This document shows, piece after piece, positions 7,343 through 16,068 of a stretch of 55,098 bases of DNA; within the stretch, counting starts at the first letter, position 1; each line of letters starts with the position of its first letter. The translations under genes were made by a program, and so were the position numbers. The stretch is from Bacteroidota bacterium. Lineage in GTDB: Bacteria > Bacteroidota > Bacteroidia > Bacteroidales > JAADJA01. The notes under the pieces are model-generated. The model was not told where the DNA came from and searched no databases. It saw only the letters and a list, made by a program, of their open reading frames with translations. The stretch is from contig JAHLKX010000011.1 in assembly GCA_020444515.1 (NCBI GenBank), positions 92,862 to 147,959 of the forward strand. Reading direction: 5' to 3'.

Positions 7343-9577
7343 TTACTCGATCAACTTTTGCCCAAAAGAATTCACAAACAGGGTTGTTCCAATGTCATCA
7401 TATCCCTTAAAGAGTTCAATTCCATAATGTTTGAGAGATTCATCACGGAATCCGATAATGGTGAGCCCTGCCTGGGCCGACTTCTGATTTATCAATTGCT
7501 TGATCGTTAGGCCATTCGTTTCAGATATAATTTCAACATTTTTAATAGTAATGGGCAGGCGCCCACTCATCAATAATTCTTCGAGGTTGGCTTTTACCTG
7601 CTCCCTGTTTTCCGGTTTGCAAACATCAAAAATTCGTATATTCGATTTTTGCCATAACGGATGATACTGGATGATGAATCCGAGCATGATCATCAGGTTG
7701 GCATTTTCAGTATCGCTGATTCGGATCCAGATGTGGATATCCTCTTTTGGTTTGATGGGCCTGTTGGCGCTACCTACAATACATACATCAAAATTACCAG
7801 CATTCACCAGGGCAAAATTATCGACAATATCCAATAGGTTTTCAGGATTTCCTTTATCATACTCAAATATCACCATGTTATTTTCCATGCCGGCAATTCC
7901 TGGAATCTGGATAGCCTGTGCAATGGCAGAGGTATATGACGGACTTATGAGGGTATCAACATAGACGTGATTCTCCACCTTATCAAATTTTTTGAGGAGG
8001 TCATTTAAGATCACCTCTGATTCTCGGCGCGTTGATCTGGAAAAATATCCTTCAATGAGGTGAAGATAGGTTCCAAAACCATATTTATAGGAGATCCAGT
8101 TCAGGAAATCAAAGGCAGTAGTTCGCCTGAATGAATCACGGGAAATACAAATAGCACTCGGCCGCCACTCTTTTTCAGGCCGGCGGGCTGCTGCTTTCTG
8201 CAAAAACACCTGGATATTGCGGTTGACCTGAAACAGCGCATTGGCAAGAATCGCCTGCATCCCGGTCCGACCGCGGTGGTAGGAACTGATATATAGATAA
8301 AGGACTACCATGAGTACGATGGCCAGCAGTGCATATGGCGTATTGATCTTGAACATTACCCACAAAGCAACCAGGAATCCAAGTAAGGAAATATACCAGC
8401 GCGAGTGAAAGGATGGCCTGTAGGATGGTGATGATCCAAAATGGTTCAAAAATGAAATAAGGCAAAGACTACCATAGGTGACCATAAAAAACATGGAGAT
8501 GATACCGGCGACTGCATTCACATTTCCGAAAGCCACAAAGACCAGGGCAATCAGGCAGGTAATCAGGGAGGCATTAACCGGTTCATTATCTTTTACCCGG
8601 CCCATTGAGAGCCACCTATTCATGATCCTTATCGGAAAAGACCGGTCATTGGCCAGAGCCTGCAAGGTACGTGGTGCAACCATCACGGAACCCAATGCTG
8701 AGGATATGGTAGAAGCTGCAAGTCCAAGGGGAATAATAAAGGCTCCACCCAGGGCAATGCGTGCCATGATCATTTGATCTTCTGTAAGGTCTGCCGGACT
8801 GGCAGATAATGCAAGTTTATAAACAATAAAAAAGTATACCACCAATCCTAACAGGGTCCCACCCAGGGTCCCCAGGGGAATGGATTTGGAAGGTTTTCGC
8901 AGATCACCCGATAACCCCACACCTGCTGTCATTCCTGTAAAAGCCGGAAACACAATGGCAAAAACAAAAAAGAACTGATCGATGTTTCGGAACTGGGCTG
9001 AAAGCAGACTGAATTCAGAACCTTCAGCATGATCGGTACTTCCCATGAAAAACATGGCCAGCGAAATGAAAAGTACAGCAACAACTAAATACAGGGCTTT
9101 GACCCCTAAATTGGCTCCCTTACGCAGAATCAGAGCTGATAATACCAGCATAACCGGGATGCTGATCACCTGGCGGGGAAGGATTACATCATAGCTATTT
9201 TTAACCCAGTCGAAAAAGAAAGAAAACGACTCGGTGAAAGCAATGACATAAAACGCTACACTGATAGCTTGAGAAAGGAAAAGCGCTATACCAATGGTTC
9301 CGCCTACATTCAAGCCAAAGGAACGGGAAATGATAAAATACTCACCCCCTCCTTCTACCCGTTTATTGGTAGCCAGCTCAGAGATGGCCAGCGCCGTTGG
9401 AATGGTAACCAGATGACCGAGTAGAATAATAAGTATCACGCCCCAAAAACCCAATACCCCCGTGGCAAATCCAAAACGTAAAAAAAGAATGGCCCCCAGT
9501 ATTGTAGAAATAGCCGTAAAAAATACGGGTGCTGTGCCAAAACCTTTCAATTTTTCAACCTTTCTCTTCTTAACCAT
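7343..9577 (-). CDS. Cation-chloride cotransporter homologue (APC superfamily)
   Basis: A 744-residue transporter. Residues ~10-480 form about 12 membrane helices of the amino-acid/polyamine/organocation fold. The first helix reads TAISTILGAILFLRFGF, and there is an SSALGSVMVAPRTLQAL block very like the SLC12 (Na-K-Cl) family. Residues ~490-744 are a long cytoplasmic domain with alternating beta and alpha segments, as in SLC12 proteins. Such bacterial homologues are often annotated as amino acid permease, so the transported ion or solute is open. The gene is alone and convergent with the small lipoprotein. No full -7 element was found upstream. Confidence 0.8.
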   Translation of the reverse strand: MVKKRKVEKLKGFGTAPVFFTAISTILGAILFLRFGFATGVLGFWGVILIILLGHLVTIPTALAISELATNKRVEGGGEYFIISRSFGLNVGGTIGIALFLSQAISVAFYVIAFTESFSFFFDWVKNSYDVILPRQVISIPVMLVLSALILRKGANLGVKALYLVVAVLFISLAMFFMGSTDHAEGSEFSLLSAQFRNIDQFFFVFAIVFPAFTGMTAGVGLSGDLRKPSKSIPLGTLGGTLLGLVVYFFIVYKLALSASPADLTEDQMIMARIALGGAFIIPLGLAASTISSALGSVMVAPRTLQALANDRSFPIRIMNRWLSMGRVKDNEPVNASLITCLIALVFVAFGNVNAVAGIISMFFMVTYGSLCLISFLNHFGSSPSYRPSFHSRWYISLLGFLVALWVMFKINTPYALLAIVLMVVLYLYISSYHRGRTGMQAILANALFQVNRNIQVFLQKAAARRPEKEWRPSAICISRDSFRRTTAFDFLNWISYKYGFGTYLHLIEGYFSRSTRRESEVILNDLLKKFDKVENHVYVDTLISPSYTSAIAQAIQIPGIAGMENNMVIFEYDKGNPENLLDIVDNFALVNAGNFDVCIVGSANRPIKPKEDIHIWIRISDTENANLMIMLGFIIQYHPLWQKSNIRIFDVCKPENREQVKANLEELLMSGRLPITIKNVEIISETNGLTIKQLINQKSAQAGLTIIGFRDESLKHYGIELFKGYDDIGTTLFVNSFGQKLIE

Positions 9578-9728
9578 TGGATGAATTTAGATTGAGTAAA
9601 AATACAATTAAATTGTTTCCTTCATAAAATCCTCCAATTTTTGGGAAGTTTATCAATTTCAGAGAATTCGGTTCAGCATAATTACCGGGCTATAGTAAAA
9701 AGGATAGCTGAATTAACCTTCCTTTTAT

Positions 9729-9736
9729 TACATTTG
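9729..9736 (+). promoter_or_regulatory. -7 promoter element for the lipoprotein at 9756
   Basis: TACATTTG, a full match to TAnnTTTG, 20 nt before the ATG at 9756. Confidence 0.65.
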
Positions 9737-9755
9737 CGGTATAAAATTTAAAAAA

Positions 9756-10283
9756 ATGAAAAAAATCCTCTCCCTGTTTATTTTACTTGCATTGTTATCC
9801 TGTAATAAAAATGACTCTGAAGATGAGCCGGAAGTTAAACCGGTGAACATCACTTATGCTTTCGATGATGCTTCAGCTTTAGATGCATGGAATATCACCA
9901 CACCCAACGAAGCCATCGTAACCATTGATCCCAATGATAAAGTAGATGGTGCTGGTTCATTGCTGGTGTATAGCGGATGCTGCGTGATGGAACTTAAAAC
10001 CAGCGTAGCCTTGAAAGTAAATACCAATTATGGACTGACCGTCAACGGCAAACGAACACCTTATGGACAGGGTGATACGGTTTGTGCATTTCCATATGCA
10101 TTGGGATTGTATGTAATTCAAGGCGAAGAGGAGTTGCTTTCAAAACCATTTGGGGACAGTCCTAACTGGAAAAACGAAAGTTTTTATTTCAATTCTCTGG
10201 AAGGTACCGAACCGGTCAAGATCCGTATTATGGTCAATACAAAAGAAGCCTGGGTCGATGAGCTGAAATTTGAGGAGATCTGA
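9756..10283 (+). CDS. Lipoprotein with a jelly-roll-like domain
   Basis: A 175-residue lipoprotein with signal peptide and lipobox LLSC (Cys16). An acidic linker (NKNDSEDEPE) follows, as in Bacteroidota surface-exposed lipoproteins where acidic residues after the Cys act as an export signal. The remaining ~145 residues look like a beta-sandwich of the carbohydrate-binding type: a YAFDDASALDAW opening, a GAGSLLVYS strand and a WVDELKFEEI closing strand. A CC pair and a distant Cys could form a disulfide. No ligand can be assigned. It is a single gene with its own promoter. Confidence 0.75.
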   Translation: MKKILSLFILLALLSCNKNDSEDEPEVKPVNITYAFDDASALDAWNITTPNEAIVTIDPNDKVDGAGSLLVYSGCCVMELKTSVALKVNTNYGLTVNGKRTPYGQGDTVCAFPYALGLYVIQGEEELLSKPFGDSPNWKNESFYFNSLEGTEPVKIRIMVNTKEAWVDELKFEEI

Positions 10284-10306
10284 TTCCTGGCTTTAACCCG
10301 ATTTAA

Positions 10307-10621
10307 TCAGGTAGGGATAACCATAAGGCAGAATTTAAAGTCGATTCCTACTACAAAGGGAAATTAATGACAAAGGGCCTCTGCAAATATACCCGTCATC
10401 CCAACTATTTCGGTAATACTACCGTTTGGTTTTCTTTCGGGCTTTTCTCCATTGCATCGGGTTTCTGGTGGCCGCTGGTCAGCGTCCTACTCATGACTTT
10501 CATCTTATTGAAGGTATCCGGGGTTGCCATGCTAGAAAGATCATTAAAAGAAAAACCCGGTTTAGTATCCTATCAAAAACAAACCAGTGCTTTCATTCCC
10601 ATGAAGCCAGAAAAATCATGA
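10307..10621 (+). pseudogene. 5'-truncated DUF1295 (steroid reductase-like) remnant
   Basis: The frame encodes the C-terminal third of a DUF1295 membrane protein. It carries the family signature KYTRHPNYFGN, then an LLMTFILLKVSGVAMLE helix and a YQKQTSAFIPM ending. Residues upstream of the first ATG (10367), read in frame from 10307, still look like the family (HKAEFK). The preceding ~170-190 residues with the other membrane helices are missing, with stop codons in frame. Intact members are about 250-270 residues. I infer a decaying remnant after a 5' deletion. A start at 10367 would give an 84-residue peptide unlikely to be active. Confidence 0.75.
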
Positions 10622-10703
10622 CCCCCTCCACAAATCCGTGGGATAATCCTTGATCCGGTGAACTTTTCATCCGGCGCGGCTGTTTCCCTGATTATAACCG
10701 GCT

Positions 10704-11342
10704 ATGTTTCGATACCTGCTTTTAATGATGATGCTTCCATTTACCCTCTCAGGCCAAAATATTCCTGCCTGTGATTCGGTTTATATCGATTGTTGCAATT
10801 TTGACCTCACGGAAAATACGATCACGCTAACGGCAGAAAACCAATCATCCGTGCTTTTTTCATACCCCGGGTTTGTGATCCTGGATGCATCAAATGACAC
10901 CATTGCCAAAGAGACTGTCAACTATTTCGGGATCGGCCCTTTTCCACAGTTGCATGTGCTTGAAATTATTAAATCACCTGAATTGCCCTTTACCGGAACA
11001 CTTGAATTGCATTCCCTGTTTTACGATATCTTAAACTGTGTTTTTGAAATCACCATTCCGGATACGGCATTGACAACCGAACAAACAACCCAACATGATC
11101 AAATATGGATTTTCCCAAATCCCACAAAAGAATTTGTTTGGATCAGATCCGGAGATATGCCGTCGACACCTATCAATATAACTTTAATGGATAGCCAATA
11201 TAATATTTACAAAAAAATGAACCTTCCTCCTTCCTCAAAATACATGCATCAGATAGATGTTTCAGCTTTGCATCAGGGGATATATTATCTCCGGATTGAA
11301 TCAGCAAAAAGAGTGATCGTTCAAAAACTGATTAAACATTGA
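10704..11342 (+). CDS. Secreted protein with T9SS C-terminal sorting domain
   Basis: A 212-residue exported protein. An N-terminal signal peptide (MFRYLLLMMMLPFTLSGQ) is followed by a ~115-residue beta-rich domain with several cysteines. The last ~75 residues are a type A T9SS sorting domain: IFPNPTKEFVWI, the ALHQGIYYLRI strand, and a KLIKH end. It should therefore be exported to the cell surface or medium through type IX secretion, with the tail removed on transit. The N-terminal domain is not recognised. Its stop codon is 1 nt from the convergent stop of the sulfatase operon. Confidence 0.85.
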   Translation: MFRYLLLMMMLPFTLSGQNIPACDSVYIDCCNFDLTENTITLTAENQSSVLFSYPGFVILDASNDTIAKETVNYFGIGPFPQLHVLEIIKSPELPFTGTLELHSLFYDILNCVFEITIPDTALTTEQTTQHDQIWIFPNPTKEFVWIRSGDMPSTPINITLMDSQYNIYKKMNLPPSSKYMHQIDVSALHQGIYYLRIESAKRVIVQKLIKH

Positions 11343-11343
11343 G

Positions 11344-12759
11344 TTAATTTCCCATATCCTCTATAAATTCAGGATTTTTGAGCGGCAATCGTGCCCCGGT
11401 CTTCTGCAGCCATTGATCAATTTTATTATTTAACCGAACTACGATTTCGGGGTTTTCATCAGCCAGGTTTTGTTCTTCGGAAGGATCCTTTTCAAGCTGA
11501 TATAATTCCACCTCTCCCTCCCAGAACCGGATCAGTTTCCATGGGCCGCTCCTAACAATGCTATAAGGCCTGACATCTTCATAACTCCGATAGTGAGGAA
11601 AATGCCAGAAAAGCTCCCGTGGGATGGGTAATTCATTTTTTAAGAGACAGGAAGAAAGATCAATGCCATCAATGGTGATCGAATCGGGTATCATCACCCC
11701 GGCAATTCCAGCCAATGTTGGCAAAAGGTCTATACTTGAAACGGGAATATCGCACTGGCTGTTTTCAATCATACCCTCCCAGTAAACCGCCAGGGGCACC
11801 CGGATTCCTCCTTCCCATGGGTTACCTTTGCCGGATCGCAAGGGTGCATTGGAGGTGTAAGCATTGTGTCCGCCATTATCAGAATAAAACACGATCATTG
11901 TGTTTTCCAGGATTTCCTTATCTAATAAAGTGTTGAGAATTTGACCAAGGCCATCATCCACACTTTTGATCATGGCAGCATATGCAGCATTGTTCTGTTT
12001 GCCATCTGATATTTTAGATTCAAAATGGGATTTTAAATCAGGTTTGGGCTGAATGGGGGTGTGCACCGCATAATGGTCCAGGTTTAGGAAAAAAGGTTGA
12101 TTCGTAGAATTTATAAACCGGACGGCCTCCTCAACTTCCCGGTCTGTAAGATATTCATTGGGTCCATTCGGAATAACACCTGGGATACCCTCCGGTGCCC
12201 AATTGCTTTGGTAGGGTGCAAAATAGGCGGGCGGCTGACCAAAATCGCAGCCACCAAAGTTCTTATCAAAACCCTGGTTTGACGGCAAATAGCCCTTCCC
12301 TCCTAAATGCCATTTACCTATGTGTTTTGTTGTATAACCCGCTGACTTTAAAAGCTCAGCTATGGTGACTTCTGAGGTATCCAGCTGATTTTCGTTGACC
12401 GGACAAAGGAGATTTCTGCCTGGAATAGCTTCATATTTCTTCGCCGAATCATTTTCCGTACGCCAGATTGCCGGCCTGATCCAATCGGTAATGCCCAGCC
12501 TGGCCGGATATTTCCCGGTCATGATGGCAGCACGGGTCGGTGAACATACTGCTGCCGCCGCATAGGCCCTGGTAAAAACCATGCCACCACTGGCCAGACG
12601 GTCGACACCCGGAGTTTCATAATAAGTACTTCCCATATAACCTACATCATGGGCTCCCAAATCATCCACCACGATCAGGATGATATTGGGGGGTTGCTTT
12701 GGTTCTTTTTGACAACCCACAAGGAAGGTAAGAATAGCAAAAAATACAATATACTTCAT
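11344..12759 (-). CDS. Sulfatase (type I, formylglycine), lipoprotein
   Basis: A 471-residue sulfatase that would hydrolyse sulfate esters from a glycan at the outer membrane or periplasm. The signal peptide has a lipobox ending VGC (Cys16). Metal ligands D32-D33 sit in VVDDLG. The maturation motif is CSPTR at 72-76, where Cys72 is converted to formylglycine. IGKWHLGG and FYSDNGG blocks supply the remaining active-site residues. Start: the ATG at 12759 overlaps the upstream TGA as ATGA, indicating translational coupling; a TTG at 12771 is less likely. Third gene of an operon with another sulfatase and a phosphodiesterase-like gene. The substrate is unknown. Confidence 0.9.
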   Translation of the reverse strand: MKYIVFFAILTFLVGCQKEPKQPPNIILIVVDDLGAHDVGYMGSTYYETPGVDRLASGGMVFTRAYAAAAVCSPTRAAIMTGKYPARLGITDWIRPAIWRTENDSAKKYEAIPGRNLLCPVNENQLDTSEVTIAELLKSAGYTTKHIGKWHLGGKGYLPSNQGFDKNFGGCDFGQPPAYFAPYQSNWAPEGIPGVIPNGPNEYLTDREVEEAVRFINSTNQPFFLNLDHYAVHTPIQPKPDLKSHFESKISDGKQNNAAYAAMIKSVDDGLGQILNTLLDKEILENTMIVFYSDNGGHNAYTSNAPLRSGKGNPWEGGIRVPLAVYWEGMIENSQCDIPVSSIDLLPTLAGIAGVMIPDSITIDGIDLSSCLLKNELPIPRELFWHFPHYRSYEDVRPYSIVRSGPWKLIRFWEGEVELYQLEKDPSEEQNLADENPEIVVRLNNKIDQWLQKTGARLPLKNPEFIEDMGN

Positions 12760-14273
12760 GGTCTCTTCCAAAAAGTTAAACTATCCAGGGCAGGAAAAGC
12801 AAAAGTATCCGATGGCGTGCGTGCAGTCCGCATTATTTCAGCGATCTGTTTTACGACTATCGGATTTTGAGCAGCCACATTGTTAATTTCAGCTGTATCT
12901 TCCCGCAGGTTAAATAATTCAATCGGTGCGTTTGGATCTTTTTTTAAATTTTCCCGCACAGCTTTCCAGATACCCATCCTGACAGCCTGCTGCCCACCAT
13001 ATGCCGGGAACTCCCAATAGAGGTATTCGTGCTGAGGTTGCTCTTCACTTAACAATTCAGGTAAAAAACTGATCCCATCGATATTTTCAACTGAAGATCC
13101 ATCCGCTATATCGACCAGCGAGGGCATCATATCCTGAAAGGCAGCCATATGGTTTGAAACAGCTCCCGGATGGATTTTTCCCGGCCACCGGACAATGAAC
13201 GGCACCCGGATCCCCCCTTCATAAACACTCCCTTTGAGGCCGGAGAAAGGTTTATTACTTTCAAAATACTTCGTATCCGATCCGCCGATTCCGCCATATG
13301 TTGGTCCGTTATCGCTGGTAAACAGAACGATGGTATTATCATCCAGATCCAGTTCTTTTATTAGATCAATGATCTTTCCAATCTCCCGGTCCATCCGGGT
13401 AATCATTGCGGCATAACCTGCACGGGGGTATGGATAAGGAAGATAACCCCGGTTACCAACATAGGGTGTGTCGGGGATCATCTTTCTGTATTCGGCCAGT
13501 GATGGTTCATCCTCCGGTACCTGGATTGCCAAATGCGGAACAGTAACCGGCAAATAAAGGAAAAAGGAGGTATCCTTATTATCCTGGATAAACTTCAGTG
13601 CTTTATCCCGCATCATATCCAGTGAATATTCACTACCCACAAATTGTTTGTATGATTCCGGATCGTCGGGATCACCTTGCAGTCGCTGGTGGGCCATAAA
13701 AAAAACATTGTTGAGTGTATCCCATTGCTCATTCTCCCAAAGATGGGTTGGATAATAGTTATGAGCTTGTTTTTGACATAAGTATCCATAAAAATAATCG
13801 AAGCCCTGTTTGTTGGGCACACCCGTTGACCCCGGCCCACCAAGGCCCCACTTACCAATCACTGCTGTAACATACCCTTTTCCCTTCAGCAAGGTGGCAA
13901 TGGTTTGCGTTCCAGGTGGCAGCGGCAACTGTCCACCTTCTGTTTCATCGGTATAACCGCCCAGTTCATAATTATCGCGGACGTAAGAATGACCGGTATG
14001 TTTGCCAGTAAGCAAAACACAACGGGAAGGTGCACATACAGGACTGCCGGCATAAAACTGAGTGAAGCGCATACCTTCCTGAGCAAGTTGATCGATCCGG
14101 GGTGTTTTGATAATCTCCTGTCCATAACAACCCAATTCATGATAGCCCAGGTCATCAGCCATAATGAGGATGATATTGGGTGGTTTTGGATCTTCTTCCA
14201 CAGTTGAACATTGGATTAATAAGGTGATCAGAAATACGGATAGAAGGAAGAAAAATGTGACATTTTTTTTCAT
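12756..14273 (-). CDS. Arylsulfatase-like lipoprotein
   Basis: A 505-residue type I sulfatase. Lipobox LLIQC places the lipidated residue at Cys22. D40-D41 (MADDLG) bind calcium. CAPSR (80-84) carries Cys80, the formylglycine precursor. IGKWGLGG and LFTSDNGPTYGG blocks complete the active site. The middle gene of a three-gene operon: 24 nt after the phosphodiesterase-like gene and overlapping the next sulfatase by 4 nt. The two sulfatases are clearly different sequences, so they probably remove sulfate from different positions of one substrate. No anSME-type maturase is encoded in the window, so activation must come from elsewhere. Confidence 0.9.
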   Translation of the reverse strand: MKKNVTFFFLLSVFLITLLIQCSTVEEDPKPPNIILIMADDLGYHELGCYGQEIIKTPRIDQLAQEGMRFTQFYAGSPVCAPSRCVLLTGKHTGHSYVRDNYELGGYTDETEGGQLPLPPGTQTIATLLKGKGYVTAVIGKWGLGGPGSTGVPNKQGFDYFYGYLCQKQAHNYYPTHLWENEQWDTLNNVFFMAHQRLQGDPDDPESYKQFVGSEYSLDMMRDKALKFIQDNKDTSFFLYLPVTVPHLAIQVPEDEPSLAEYRKMIPDTPYVGNRGYLPYPYPRAGYAAMITRMDREIGKIIDLIKELDLDDNTIVLFTSDNGPTYGGIGGSDTKYFESNKPFSGLKGSVYEGGIRVPFIVRWPGKIHPGAVSNHMAAFQDMMPSLVDIADGSSVENIDGISFLPELLSEEQPQHEYLYWEFPAYGGQQAVRMGIWKAVRENLKKDPNAPIELFNLREDTAEINNVAAQNPIVVKQIAEIMRTARTPSDTFAFPALDSLTFWKRP

Positions 14274-14297
14274 TTGGGATTCCTGTTTCTGTATGAG

Positions 14298-15956
14298 TTA
14301 TTCAACGATTACTTCATCCACAAAAAGCCATGCAGGTTTTCCTTCACCGGGATGACCCTCCGGACATATTCCTGTATTTTGTGCATGAACCTTCAGGTAA
14401 TTCACTTTGGAGGGTTTGATTTTAATGGAAAGTTCATTCCTACCGGCAATTACATCACCATTAATCTGTTCGTTGGTCATTGAACCGATCTCGAAATAAC
14501 GGGTCCCATCCACTGAAGCCATAATTTCTATCCGCTGTGGAGGAAAGATCCATGAACCAGGTAGATTTAGAAAACCAAGCCTGACATTACTGATCGCAGT
14601 AAGGTCATCCATGGCAATCTCCATTAACAGGTCATCACCCTCAAATCCCAGCCAATTGCCATCTTTGAAATCATTGCTTCCCCGTTGCAAATCTGTCAGG
14701 GTTGAAACACCTGCTGCAGTATATTTCTCAGCCGGTTGAATGCTGAGCTGAGCATTTGTAATGGCTTTCACCTTTACAAAATCTAAGTTGGTGATCCGGC
14801 TTCGCTGCCCATCGAGGAATGCTGCAGCTTTTAATTGGGTTGTTTTCATCAATAACACCTGGTCTTTATAAACCGGAGATTGCTCATCAGGATCTTCACC
14901 ATTCAAGGTTAATCGAAGGGTCACCTTAGGATCGCTCACCGACAAAGCAACAGCCTGTGATTCGGTGTATAATCCGCTATGTAAGGATGCAACAGGCTGC
15001 GGAACATACAACTGCGTATTCGTCTCCGACAATGGAGATGAAGCAAACGCTCCCAGGGTCGGCCGGCCAATCCAGGATTCGGGTTGCTCAACACCCAACA
15101 ACCAGGATATGGTAGAGGCGGTATTGAAAACATCATTGGGCTGACGGATCATCCGGTTTTGAATAACACCGGGTCCGCAAATGATCCAGGGCACTTCGAT
15201 CTCCTCCATGCTCAGGCCACCATGTCCATGTCCTACTCCACCATGATCCGTAACCACCATTATATGGGTATCCTCATACATGGAAGCTTTTTTGAGCGCA
15301 TTAAAAAATTCACCCAGGGCAGCATCCACTTCTTCCAATGCTGAAATATATTCAGGAGAACCCCATTCATGCTCATGGCCAATCTCATCAGGATAACCTA
15401 TATAAATAAACGTAAATTCCGGATCATTGGAGGTTATCCAGAGTGTGGCTTTTTCAAAAGTTTGAGCAAAGGTATTTGAATATTCAACCTTATCAATTTT
15501 TGAGAGGTTAAAGAAATCAGCCAATGCATCCCAGTCATAAAAAAAACCGGTCATAGTCTCAGGCCTTTGTTCAAATAAAACACTAAATACCGAAGGAAAA
15601 TAACCTGCTTCATCGGCATCTGTTGGCTTTACTGTATGATTATCGGTGGTCCACCCGTTATAGGTAATTCCATGCTGTTCCGGACCTGCTCCCAATAAAT
15701 GCGAACCCCAGTTGGGAGCACTTACCGTAGGCATTACGCCACGGGTTTTTAATGAGAGGGCTCCTCTTCTTACCAATTGATCAAGATTCGGTGTACGGGC
15801 CTGCTGAAATCCAGTGACACCCATCCCATCAATCCCGATTAAAATGATTCGTTTTGCTGTAATTGATTGATTATCACACCCCGAAAACAAAATTAAACCA
15901 AAGAGCGATACAATGGCATACATAAGGGAGTATGACTTTTTGAGATAAGTTTTCAT
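14298..15956 (-). CDS. NPP-type phosphodiesterase/alkaline phosphatase superfamily lipoprotein
   Basis: A 552-residue lipoprotein (lipobox FSGC, Cys27). Residues ~35-320 are a nucleotide pyrophosphatase/phosphodiesterase core of the alkaline phosphatase superfamily. D43 in GIDGMG binds metal, GYPDEIGHEHE supplies Asp and His, and TDHGGVGHGHGG supplies Asp, His and His. The nucleophile block reads PTVSAPNW, so Ser79 stands where Thr is usual (TFPN). Then come a ~70-residue chitobiase-type domain (TLNGEDPDEQSPVYK) and a ~130-residue discoidin-like C-terminal region, both plausible glycan binders. First gene of an operon with two sulfatases, so it may cleave a phosphodiester or phosphonate decoration on the same glycan. 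Confidence 0.85.
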   Translation of the reverse strand: MKTYLKKSYSLMYAIVSLFGLILFSGCDNQSITAKRIILIGIDGMGVTGFQQARTPNLDQLVRRGALSLKTRGVMPTVSAPNWGSHLLGAGPEQHGITYNGWTTDNHTVKPTDADEAGYFPSVFSVLFEQRPETMTGFFYDWDALADFFNLSKIDKVEYSNTFAQTFEKATLWITSNDPEFTFIYIGYPDEIGHEHEWGSPEYISALEEVDAALGEFFNALKKASMYEDTHIMVVTDHGGVGHGHGGLSMEEIEVPWIICGPGVIQNRMIRQPNDVFNTASTISWLLGVEQPESWIGRPTLGAFASSPLSETNTQLYVPQPVASLHSGLYTESQAVALSVSDPKVTLRLTLNGEDPDEQSPVYKDQVLLMKTTQLKAAAFLDGQRSRITNLDFVKVKAITNAQLSIQPAEKYTAAGVSTLTDLQRGSNDFKDGNWLGFEGDDLLMEIAMDDLTAISNVRLGFLNLPGSWIFPPQRIEIMASVDGTRYFEIGSMTNEQINGDVIAGRNELSIKIKPSKVNYLKVHAQNTGICPEGHPGEGKPAWLFVDEVIVE

Positions 15957-15982
15957 GTTAGAAAAAGCTAAGAATGATACTC

Positions 15983-15990
15983 CAAAATTA
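15983..15990 (-). promoter_or_regulatory. -7 promoter element for the sulfatase operon
   Basis: The minus strand reads TAATTTTG (TAnnTTTG), 27 nt before the first gene of the phosphodiesterase/sulfatase operon. Confidence 0.65.
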
Positions 15991-16042
15991 TGAATTGTTT
16001 TGAATGGCTGCTGAAAATGGAGTAGAAAACAGTATAAATTTT

Positions 16043-16050
16043 TATCTTTG
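16043..16050 (+). promoter_or_regulatory. -7 promoter element for the HhH protein
   Basis: TATCTTTG, a full TAnnTTTG match, 19 nt before the ATG at 16069. Confidence 0.65.
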
Positions 16051-16068
16051 AAAACCTAAAGATCAATC

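Noticed and set aside
3519..15956. Polysaccharide utilisation locus
   Set aside because: Sugar salvage and sulfatase operons are near each other but no SusC/SusD pair, hybrid two-component sensor or anti-sigma gene is present, and several unrelated genes lie between.
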